From Methanomicrobiales archaeon (GTDB lineage: Archaea > Halobacteriota > Methanomicrobia > Methanomicrobiales > Methanospirillaceae), in the NCBI GenBank assembly GCA_012520015.1, contig JAAYPD010000033.1, forward strand, positions 1-5,934: DNA of 5,934 nt. The letters run 5' to 3'. Of the stretch, positions 1 to 5,441 are shown piece by piece. Made by a program: the position numbers and the translations under genes. Below the pieces are notes generated by a model. The model was not told the DNA's origin. It ran no database searches and saw only the letters and a program-made list of their open reading frames with translations. Each line of letters starts with the position of its first letter. The stretch's first letter is position 1.

Positions 1-420
1 ACGCATCCTCTCAAGAACCTCATCGCCATTTCTTCCCTGGATGACCTGGTGGATGACAGAATACTGAAAACAACCAGCATTAAAGAAGGATACATGATTT
101 TTCGAATGGAAAGGGGAAAGAACGACGGTATGGACAGGAACATGATATTTAGAGTATAACCTCAGGTCATAATGGGCAAACCTGATAAGATCATCCTCGG
201 TAAGGGTAGCCTGTTCTTCGATGTGGAGGACGTCTCCATTTTCAAGTCTGAATGTGAGATCAACAAACTCATCACGCGTCTCAACCTCGGCAAATTCTGT
301 TACCAAAACGCTGATGATCCTTGGAAGATCAAGACCAAGGAACTCAAGAGTCTTGTTTTCAAAAAGAGTTAGCGCTTCTTTAAACGCCAGATCATAATTT
401 TGAGAGTAAATTCGGTTAAT
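1..420 (-). CDS. Rpn/transposase-like PD-(D/E)XK nuclease, N-terminal part (truncated by window edge)
   Basis: The minus strand is open from 420 to the left edge, giving 140 residues with no stop. The start reads INRIYSQNYDLAFKEALTLF, followed by FLGLDLPRIISVL, VETRDEFVDLTF and LHIEEQATLTEDDLIRFAHY. This is the pattern of the recombination-promoting nuclease (Rpn)/putative transposase families, which belong to the PD-(D/E)XK fold. Likely catalytic residues are D54 (in FVDLTF) and E68-x-Q70 (in HIEEQ). Family members cleave DNA and are linked to RecA-independent recombination; the exact substrate here is unknown. The C-terminal part lies outside the window. No ATG, GTG or TTG occurs in frame between the upstream stop (near 565) and the conserved N-terminus. 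The best start is ATT at 420-418, behind a GGGGTG ribosome site 5 nt away. The gene is divergent from the secreted peptidase gene. The plus-strand reading frame at 172-372 is only a shadow of it. Confidence 0.8.
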   Translation of the reverse strand, partial: MNRIYSQNYDLAFKEALTLFENKTLEFLGLDLPRIISVLVTEFAEVETRDEFVDLTFRLENGDVLHIEEQATLTEDDLIRFAHYDLRLYSKYHVPVHTVVLSPFHSKNHVSFFNAGCFQYSVIHQVIQGRNGDEVLERMR

Positions 421-425
421 TCCAG

Positions 426-470
426 CACCCCGATAATTTCTACTTAAGTGGAATTTTATTTGATATAAAA
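426..470 (-). promoter_or_regulatory. TATA-like box and Shine-Dalgarno site of the Rpn-like gene
   Basis: On the minus strand a TATA-like TTTTATATCA lies at 470-461. Counting about 25 nt downstream puts transcription start near 440. GGGGTG at 431-426 can pair with the archaeal 16S tail (CACCUC, with one G-U wobble) and sits 5 nt before the ATT codon at 420. The spacing of all three elements agrees with initiation at 420, which is the main support for that unusual start. Confidence 0.45.
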
Positions 471-592
471 AATAATTATTATTTTCGAGCTGTCGTTTGA
501 TAACGAATAAAAATGCTGAAAGGTGGACGTGTGAATAATGAGCGGAGCAACAATGAAAACAGATTTAGAGGGTGCCAAAGAATATAACATGC

Positions 593-672
593 GAATATTC
601 CTGAAAATTCAATTATTTTTCATTTTCAGCAAAAAATTCCAGCGCGATGGAAAAGAATTTTCTCAAATATTC
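593..672. repeat. Imperfect inverted repeat with nested hairpin in divergent promoter region
   Basis: GAATATTCCTGAAAATTC at 593-610 and GAATTTTCTCAAATATTC at 655-672 match as inverted repeats in 15 of 18 positions, with the three mismatches grouped in the middle (8 + 7 paired bases) and a 44-nt spacer. Nested inside, CTGAAAAT (601-608) and ATTTTCAG (622-629) form a perfect 8-bp inverted repeat with a 13-nt loop. The two foldings compete for 601-608. It could be an operator, a decayed mobile-element end or a chance product of AT-rich DNA. Confidence 0.45.
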
Positions 673-692
673 ATTTTTTATTTTTAAAATTT

Positions 693-707
693 AAAAACTA
701 ATATATT
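693..707 (+). promoter_or_regulatory. TATA-like box of the secreted peptidase gene (probably leaderless)
   Basis: AATATATT at 700-707, preceded by the purine-rich AAAAAC (BRE-like) at 693-698, lies 22-29 nt before the ATG at 729. Archaeal TATA boxes centre about 25 nt before transcription start, so the mRNA would begin at or near the start codon. There is no Shine-Dalgarno motif before 729, which fits a leaderless transcript. Confidence 0.45.
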
Positions 708-728
708 CTTTAACTAATAATATGCATT

Positions 729-3209
729 ATGCAATATCATCCATTTATTAACCTGTCCAGAATTTTTCTGGTTTTAATTTTGATCTGGGTGAGTGTTTTT
801 CAATTTGGAGCGTTGGCAGAATCAACCTTGACTGCAATCTCTGACCCGGATGATCCAACTTTAAAATATCTCGCTTACAAAGATGGAAAAATCATTGAAG
901 GCAGACTCATTGGTCCTGGATTACCCCCTGAAAACTGGGATCCAGATACTGATCTTGCCGATTTAGATGATGTTTCAGCACAATATCTGGACAAAAATGA
1001 AGTGCCTGCGATGTCCTGGTCATATGGCTGTTCGCCAACATCTGCTACCATGCTTTTTGGATACCTGGACAGGAACGGGTATCCGAATATGTATACAGGT
1101 CCGACTAATGGTGGAATATTCCCACTTACGAATGCAATGTGGGGACCATCGTTTGAAGGAAATGGTCAGTGTCCACTTACCGCCTCACAATATGGGCTTG
1201 ATGAAAGGACCACAAAAGGCCACAAGGACGATTACTACCATAAATATGGATCAAGCGTTGATCCATATTTTGGTGCATGGGATGAACATACTCCGCAGGA
1301 TTGTATTGCTGACTACATGGGAACCAGCATGTTTCAAAAATATGGTTCAACAGACGGAAGTACCTGGATTTGGACAAATAAAGATGGTTCTCCTCTTTAC
1401 GATTTTACTAAATATGATGATACCCAGCGGGACGGTATGCATGGAATGAAGCTATTTGCAGAATCCCGAGGTTATTCCGTTGCAACCGACGGGCAGAATT
1501 CATTAAATTATAACCAGGTAATTTATGGATATGATGGAAATACCCAGGGTTTCACTTATGACCAGTATAAGGCGGAGATCGATGCCGGATATCCTGTCTT
1601 AATACAGGTAAAAGGCCATACCATGCTGGGCGTTGGTTACACCGGAACCGATCAGATTATTATTCACAATACATGGGATTACAACAAGCATACCATGACA
1701 TGGGGGGGATCATACCAGGGGATGCAGCACTATGCAGTAGGAGTAATTCATCTAAACCCTCCGCCGGCTCCAACGCCGACGCCGACACCTGTCCCTGTAC
1801 CTGCTCCGGTTGTTAAATCAATAAAACCTGAATCAGGAGAGACTGGGGCGTCAGTTCTATACATCATTTCAGGTGAAAATTTCAGATCAGAAGCGATTGT
1901 AAACTTCACTAAAACCGATCAGACCAACATTACTTCAATTGCTACCCTGACCGGCCAGGACCTGACCGGGATTGTCACAATACCGGCTAATGCAAAGACC
2001 GGACCATGGAATGTATCTGTGAATCAGAACGGACTATACAGTAACGATGACATCATATTCACCATTACTCCCCCGCCTGTACCGGTTCCGGTAGTGACAG
2101 GGATTATACCTGATTCAGGTCAGGCAGGTCTTACCATAAACTACACAGTCACTGGTAATAATTTCATAGACGGTGCACTTGTCCATCTGATAAAAGAAGA
2201 ACAGACCAATATTTCTTCAATAGGAACACTTGAGGAAGGAAAACTCGTCGGAACATTCAACCTTCCGCTGGATGCCATAACAGGGCCGTGGAATGTTCTT
2301 GTTTTACAAGACGAAATATACAGCAATGATAATATTATATTCACCATTAATCCGGCTCCGTCAGACACTCCGGTTATAACCTCAATAATTCCTGACACAG
2401 GAGAACAAGGGACAGTGGCCATCTACTCGATTACAGGTGAGCACCTGCTCAATGGTGCCACTGTAAACCTGACACATGAAGGAGAAGAGAACATCACCTC
2501 AACCGGTTATTTATTTGGACCAGAGCTCCTTGGAGCCTTCGAAATTCCATCAGACGCTGTCACCGGCCCATGGAATGTATCAGTGAACCAGAACGGACTC
2601 TATAGTAACGATGATATACTGTTCACTGTCGAGGAGGGGCAGGTTCATGTTCCGGTTGTTCATAATATCACTCCCGATTTCGGGATGCAGGGCGAGCCAA
2701 CCGATTACCTTCTTCAGGGAGAAGAACTACGGGATGGTGCTATTGTAAACCTCACCCATCCGACAGAGGCGAATATCTCGTCAATTGGAAACCTGTCTGA
2801 AGGAAATCTCACCGGAACCATAATGATCCCTGATGATGCATTGCCAGGCACATGGAATGTATCAGTTAATCAGAGTGGTTATTACAGTAATGACGATGTC
2901 AGGTTTACTATCCTGCCTTCAGGGCCGTACCCGGTAGTAAAATCAATAGTCATGTCCCATGCAGTAGCAGGAAAAGGCACCGGGTTTATTGTTTATGGGG
3001 AGAACTTTAACGACAAGGCCATTGTAAACCTTTCTTACCCGGGTGAGAAAAACATAACCGCAATCGGAGAACTGGTAAAAGAAACACTTACCGGAACATT
3101 TAACATCCCGGCGTCTTGTAAACCAGGTATGTGGAATGTGACCATTAACGTAAAAGGGAAAATCAGCAATGATGATGTCCGTTATCCTGTGAAAGGAAAA
3201 ATCCGGTAA
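729..3209 (+). CDS. Secreted C39-like cysteine peptidase with five C-terminal IPT-like repeats
   Basis: The 826-residue product starts with a signal peptide (hydrophobic core about 12-29, likely cleavage after ALA-30). Residues about 80-342 form a papain-like C39-type (Peptidase_C39_2-like) domain. Its candidate catalytic Cys101 is in SYGCSPTSATMLFGYL, His297 in VKGHTMLGVGY and Asn314 in IIHNTWDY. A Pro/Thr linker (344-360) follows, then five repeats starting at residues 360, 454, 548, 642 and 735, each resembling an IPT/TIG-type immunoglobulin-like fold (PVVxSIxPDSG ... TGPWNVSVNQNG.YSNDDI.FT). The repeat region is rich in N-X-S/T sequons while the peptidase domain has none. There is no C-terminal membrane helix or PGF-CTERM-like signal; the protein ends KGKIR, so it is either free or held non-covalently at the surface. 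The ATG at 722 gives only nine codons, so 729 is the start. Peptidase activity is inferred from the triad; the substrate is unknown. Confidence 0.85.
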   Translation: MQYHPFINLSRIFLVLILIWVSVFQFGALAESTLTAISDPDDPTLKYLAYKDGKIIEGRLIGPGLPPENWDPDTDLADLDDVSAQYLDKNEVPAMSWSYGCSPTSATMLFGYLDRNGYPNMYTGPTNGGIFPLTNAMWGPSFEGNGQCPLTASQYGLDERTTKGHKDDYYHKYGSSVDPYFGAWDEHTPQDCIADYMGTSMFQKYGSTDGSTWIWTNKDGSPLYDFTKYDDTQRDGMHGMKLFAESRGYSVATDGQNSLNYNQVIYGYDGNTQGFTYDQYKAEIDAGYPVLIQVKGHTMLGVGYTGTDQIIIHNTWDYNKHTMTWGGSYQGMQHYAVGVIHLNPPPAPTPTPTPVPVPAPVVKSIKPESGETGASVLYIISGENFRSEAIVNFTKTDQTNITSIATLTGQDLTGIVTIPANAKTGPWNVSVNQNGLYSNDDIIFTITPPPVPVPVVTGIIPDSGQAGLTINYTVTGNNFIDGALVHLIKEEQTNISSIGTLEEGKLVGTFNLPLDAITGPWNVLVLQDEIYSNDNIIFTINPAPSDTPVITSIIPDTGEQGTVAIYSITGEHLLNGATVNLTHEGEENITSTGYLFGPELLGAFEIPSDAVTGPWNVSVNQNGLYSNDDILFTVEEGQVHVPVVHNITPDFGMQGEPTDYLLQGEELRDGAIVNLTHPTEANISSIGNLSEGNLTGTIMIPDDALPGTWNVSVNQSGYYSNDDVRFTILPSGPYPVVKSIVMSHAVAGKGTGFIVYGENFNDKAIVNLSYPGEKNITAIGELVKETLTGTFNIPASCKPGMWNVTINVKGKISNDDVRYPVKGKIR
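1242..1270. repeat. Perfect 13-bp inverted repeat inside the peptidase coding region
   Basis: AAATATGGATCAA (1242-1254) and TTGATCCATATTT (1258-1270) are exact reverse complements separated by GCG. The site encodes residues of the KYGSSVDPYF stretch in the peptidase domain. A perfect 13-bp stem with a 3-nt loop is unlikely by chance in a 6-kb window, but no function is evident. Confidence 0.7.
1806..3188 (+). repeat. Five tandem ~280-bp coding repeats (IPT-like domains)
   Basis: Units begin at 1806, 2088, 2370, 2652 and 2931, with periods of 282, 282, 282 and 279 bp (94, 94, 94 and 93 residues). Each encodes P-V-V/I, then a Pro-x-SG or related turn, G-E/N-N/H-F/L, V-N-L-T, NI-S/T, GTF.IP, G-P/T-WNV and SNDD. 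Units 1 and 3 are most alike near their ends (WNVSVNQNGLYSNDDI) but differ at many synonymous sites, so this is an old duplication and not a recent expansion. Unit 2 is the most divergent. Confidence 0.85.
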
Positions 3210-3215
3210 TCATAA

Positions 3216-3438
3216 ATTTTTTACAGCCTCTCCGGCTATCTGAAATATTACGTGAATGGAGTATTTTCTGATGTAAAGTTGGGAGATATTGATCACAGGG
3301 GACTTGTAGAGAATCTCATCAGGTCTCCAGTTGCAAATTTTTCAAAATGTCTCTACCCTTCCAAAACAGGTTCTGAAAGTTGTCTTCAATTCCTATGCCA
3401 GGACTGATAACAAGCCTTCATATGGGATTTTCTCATAG
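3216..3438 (+). pseudogene. Possible degraded tyrosine-integrase fragment (frameshifted)
   Basis: Two adjoining reading frames give protein-like text. The first (3216 to about 3341) reads YLKYYVNGVFSDVKLGDID, then HRGLVENLIRSPVANF. The second (about 3340-3438) reads FQNVSTLPKQVLKVVFNSYA, then RTDNKPSYGIFS and a stop. Joined at the T5 run at 3338-3342 they resemble the core-binding domain of phage-type integrases: an F..v.LgdI motif, a helix 'VENLI', then a 'tv...LK.VFN.A' helix. There is no start codon and no catalytic domain (R..HxxR..Y), so it cannot be functional. It converges on the ATPase gene and overlaps its 3' end by a few bases. The family assignment is by eye and uncertain; it could be a remnant of another gene or chance. 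Confidence 0.35.
3217..3222 (+). terminator. Oligo-T tract after the peptidase gene
   Basis: T6 begins 8 nt after the TAA stop. Archaeal transcription can end at short T runs without a hairpin. Only a weak 4-bp stem (AGCC/GGCT) follows, so this is a tentative call. Confidence 0.3.
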
Positions 3439-4758
3439 ATATGCCTTCAGTTTCCATATGAGCCAGAGCGGAATCTCTAAAACCTCACCGTACTCATCGG
3501 AATGTCGTGACATATCCCGAAGACTGGTTCGGACTGCTATACGCGGGCTGTATTTTTTTCTATACTCTGTCAGGCTTCGGGAACGAACTCTTTTTGATGA
3601 CTTAACCTCTATTGGAATGACATCAATACCTTCCTGAATGACATAATCAACTTCAGCTATTCCACCAGATTTCCAGAAAAAGGATCTCTGGTAATCATTT
3701 GATATCAGTTCGGTGAGCACAAAATTTTCTGCCAAAATCCCCCGCATGTCAGCGGTAAGCGAAGAGGTATCAAATACAACATCTGCCGGAAATTTACTCA
3801 TCCTCCGTAAAAGACCCACATCAGAGAAATAGATCTTGAAATTTGTTATATCACTGTATGTTGTAATGGGAATATAGGGCCGCTCAATCTTTTCAACTTT
3901 ATAGATGAGCCCTGCAGATATCAGCCATTCCAGAGAATCTTCCAGGTCACGTGCACGCATCCCCTGCTTTACATGGGAAAATAAAAATTTCTGATTATCC
4001 TTTGCAAGCTGTGCAGGGATTGCATTCCAGATCAGGGTAAGTTTTGAAAATTCAGAGACGGGTGCATATTTTATAAAATCTTTTTCATAAGTACCAATAA
4101 TCTCGTTCTGTTTTGTTACTACAATCCCAATGTCCTGGTGCTTTATCCATGAACTTACAACCTCTGGCAGGCCTCCGGTGATCAGATATTCATGATATAC
4201 CTCTTCCAGTTTGCTGGAAAATACAGCAGAGATCGCTTTTTCAGGTGATAAATCTTTCAGATATTCATAAAGAAGTTCCTCATCCTTTGCCAGAAGAAAC
4301 TCCGAAAAATTGAGAGGATACATCTTTAGCATCTGAACTTTACCGACCGGAAATGAGACCTTATTTCCCATCTGTGCGATAGCAACTCCGAGCAGGGAAC
4401 CAGCAGCAGCAACGTGGAGTTCGGGAAGGTTTTCGCAGAAATATTTCAGGGAGGTTATTGCCCGGGGAGATATCTGAATTTCATCCAAAATGAGAATGGT
4501 TGTTCCAGGCAGAATGGATTTATTCCTCATAATACCGAGATCTTTGATAATTCTTGAGACATTCAAATCATTTTCGAATATCTTTTGCACCCGGTCATCA
4601 TATTCAAAGTTGAAATAAGCGACATCTTTGAACTCCGTCTCACTAAAATGCTTCAGGATCCAGGTTTTCCCACACTGGCGAATTCCTTCGATAATGAGCG
4701 GTTTACGATCTGTACTCGCTTTCCATGTAAGTAAAGAATCATACATAAATCGCTTCAT
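3433..4758 (-). CDS. AAA_14/DUF4143-family ATPase
   Basis: This 441-residue protein has the two-part layout of archaeal and bacterial AAA_14 + DUF4143 ATPases, and its length is normal for the family. The N-terminal P-loop domain has Walker A GIRQCGKT (25-32), Walker B LILDEIQ (89-95) and AAGSLLG (118-124). A linker region includes YLITGGLPEVV (191-201), a family signature. The C-terminal DUF4143 domain carries SGGIAEVDYVI (D371) and IPIEVKSSKR (E384-x-K386), which match the PD-(D/E)XK nuclease-like core of this family; whether it cleaves DNA is not known. The cellular role of the family is poorly defined. The ATG at 4758 is preceded by GGAT and a TATA-like box at leaderless distance. The gene lies downstream of HepT in the same direction but is separated by 272 bp holding its own promoter and a MITE, so it is probably not in that operon. 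Confidence 0.9.
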   Translation of the reverse strand: MKRFMYDSLLTWKASTDRKPLIIEGIRQCGKTWILKHFSETEFKDVAYFNFEYDDRVQKIFENDLNVSRIIKDLGIMRNKSILPGTTILILDEIQISPRAITSLKYFCENLPELHVAAAGSLLGVAIAQMGNKVSFPVGKVQMLKMYPLNFSEFLLAKDEELLYEYLKDLSPEKAISAVFSSKLEEVYHEYLITGGLPEVVSSWIKHQDIGIVVTKQNEIIGTYEKDFIKYAPVSEFSKLTLIWNAIPAQLAKDNQKFLFSHVKQGMRARDLEDSLEWLISAGLIYKVEKIERPYIPITTYSDITNFKIYFSDVGLLRRMSKFPADVVFDTSSLTADMRGILAENFVLTELISNDYQRSFFWKSGGIAEVDYVIQEGIDVIPIEVKSSKRVRSRSLTEYRKKYSPRIAVRTSLRDMSRHSDEYGEVLEIPLWLIWKLKAYL

Positions 4759-4778
4759 ATCCTATCCTTAATTTTTAA

Positions 4779-4806
4779 GTATATAATATGTGTCTTGTAT
4801 ACACAT
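4779..4806 (-). promoter_or_regulatory. ATPase promoter: TATA-like box and small inverted repeat
   Basis: On the minus strand ATTATATAC occupies 4788-4780, about 25 nt before the ATG at 4758, so the transcript would be leaderless or nearly so. Immediately upstream, ATGTGT (4788-4793) and ACACAT (4801-4806) form a 6-bp inverted repeat with a 7-nt spacer. This abuts the TATA box, where a repressor could block TBP/TFB binding. Confidence 0.4.
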
Positions 4807-4851
4807 TTTTACAACTTATTTCGTGCTAAAAAATCACATTTTTGCAACTTA
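4802..4851. repeat. Two 17-bp direct repeats upstream of the ATPase gene (operator-like)
   Basis: CACATTTTTACAACTTA (4802-4818) and CACATTTTTGCAACTTA (4835-4851) are identical in 16 of 17 positions and start 33 bp apart, about three helical turns, which puts both on the same DNA face. They lie 14-71 nt upstream of the TATA-like box of the ATPase gene. Such spacing is typical of paired regulator-binding sites; the regulator is unknown. Confidence 0.55.
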
Positions 4852-4863
4852 AAAATAGTATAT

Positions 4864-4988
4864 ATAGTATAGGAGTTACGTAACCCAGACCTAAACTGGA
4901 ATATTTGTAAAGTAATTAAAGGTTTAGCCTTCCAAAATTAATGATTATTTATTTACAAATCCTCCCATCTGCGTAACTCCTATAGTAT
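4864..4988. mobile_element. 111-bp MITE-like element with TIRs and 7-bp target duplication
   Basis: The element spans 4871-4981. Its ends AGGAGTTACGTA (4871-4882) and, on the other strand, AGGAGTTACGCA (4981-4970) match in 11 of 12 positions. It is flanked by exact 7-bp direct repeats ATAGTAT (4864-4870 and 4982-4988), as expected for a target-site duplication. Internally ATTTGTAAA and TTTACAAAT form another perfect 9-bp inverted pair, and AAGG/CCTT a central hairpin, so a single strand could fold end to end. It holds no coding region and would depend on a transposase elsewhere in the genome. The IS family cannot be fixed from the sequence alone. It sits between HepT and the ATPase promoter. 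Confidence 0.75.
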
Positions 4989-5030
4989 TGAAGACTTTTC
5001 AGGTATCGAAAATATAAGACAGAGTATGAA
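4989..5030. other. Short spacer downstream of hepT
   Basis: These 42 bp lie between the hepT stop and the MITE. On the minus strand the sequence contains only a weak T-rich stretch (TCTTATATTTTCG) that could end the mntA-hepT transcript. No hairpin was seen. The MITE, with its hairpin potential, might contribute to termination. Confidence 0.3.
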
Positions 5031-5441
5031 TCATCTGATAGCATCTTTCATTCTGGCGATATATTCCCTTATTGTGTCGAGATGCGACATTATCACATGG
5101 ATATCTTCATGGTTTAAACCAGCATACTGATGTGCAAGCCGATTCCGATAGTAAACCATATGAGTCATTGTTCCGCGAATTTTTTCATCAATTAACTTCT
5201 CTTCCCAGAGGATCTGAAAAATATCCCGGTAGGTACCTGGCAATCCGGCATGCCTGTGTCCGATTATCTCTTCTCCAAGTTCAAAAGAAAGATTGAGAAT
5301 TGTAAAAAGCACCATCGATATTGCATGAAACCTTGTAGTATCTTCATGTTGAATGGAACCTTCCAAAGTAATTTTTTCGTAATCACGAAAAAATCTCTCA
5401 ATGTCGGAGAAAATCCTTATAATTCTCGCCTCTCGATCCAT
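5031..5441 (-). CDS. hepT: HepT-like HEPN-domain ribonuclease toxin
   Basis: This 136-residue, mostly helical protein carries the HEPN catalytic motif R99-NRLA-H104 followed by Q-Y106 (YYRNRLAHQYAG), i.e. RX4HXY. HEPN proteins of this family are metal-independent RNases whose activity needs the Arg and His. In the studied MntA-HepT pair the Tyr of this motif is AMPylated by the partner to neutralise the toxin. I place the start at ATG 5441-5439: it overlaps the mntA stop as TAATG and has AGGTG (5450-5446) 4 nt upstream. A GTG at 5468 would add nine residues (MEKKNFRCL) but has no clear ribosome site and overlaps the upstream gene by 28 bp. DUF86 is the older family name. The role is firm by motif and context; the RNA target (tRNA or mRNA) is not shown by the sequence. 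Confidence 0.9.
   Translation of the reverse strand: MDREARIIRIFSDIERFFRDYEKITLEGSIQHEDTTRFHAISMVLFTILNLSFELGEEIIGHRHAGLPGTYRDIFQILWEEKLIDEKIRGTMTHMVYYRNRLAHQYAGLNHEDIHVIMSHLDTIREYIARMKDAIR

Larger units (their letters stand above)
421..728. other. Divergent intergenic region, no convincing gene
   Basis: This 308-bp AT-rich gap separates two divergently transcribed genes and carries both promoters. A small plus-strand reading frame of 49 codons (538-687, MSGATMKTDLEG..., Phe-rich tail) lies 11 nt after an AGGTGG motif at 521-526. Its low complexity and long spacing make it an unlikely gene. The most structured part is the inverted repeat at 593-672. No tRNA, riboswitch or CRISPR structure was seen. 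Confidence 0.6.

Noticed and set aside
1..159. Plus-strand frame open from the left edge (53 codons)
   Set aside because: It is also antisense to the Rpn-like coding region, and its text (e.g. SLDDLVDDRILK) has no recognisable features.
172..372. 66-residue plus-strand reading frame
   Set aside because: It lies wholly opposite the Rpn-like gene, whose minus-strand translation shows clear family-like motifs; the plus-strand product looks like nothing known.
538..687. 49-codon plus-strand frame MSGATMKTDLEG... after an AGGTGG motif
   Set aside because: The spacer to AGGTGG is 11 nt, the C-terminal half is low-complexity Phe/Ile/Lys from AT-rich DNA, and it overlaps the inverted repeat; a GTG at 531 gives only 18 residues.
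967..1449. 160-residue plus-strand frame within the peptidase gene
   Set aside because: It is out of frame with a gene that has a signal peptide and catalytic motifs; its Met/His-rich composition is typical of a shadow frame.
2141..2422. 93-residue minus-strand frame opposite the repeats
   Set aside because: It is antisense to well-conserved tandem repeats and has no start context or family features.
3380..3637. 85-residue plus-strand frame
   Set aside because: Most of it is antisense to the conserved DUF4143 C-terminus (IPIEVKSSKR region).
4802..4851. The 17-bp direct repeats as a CRISPR-like array
   Set aside because: There are only two copies, with a 16-bp gap and an AT-rich unit; there are no spacers of uniform length and no cas genes in view.
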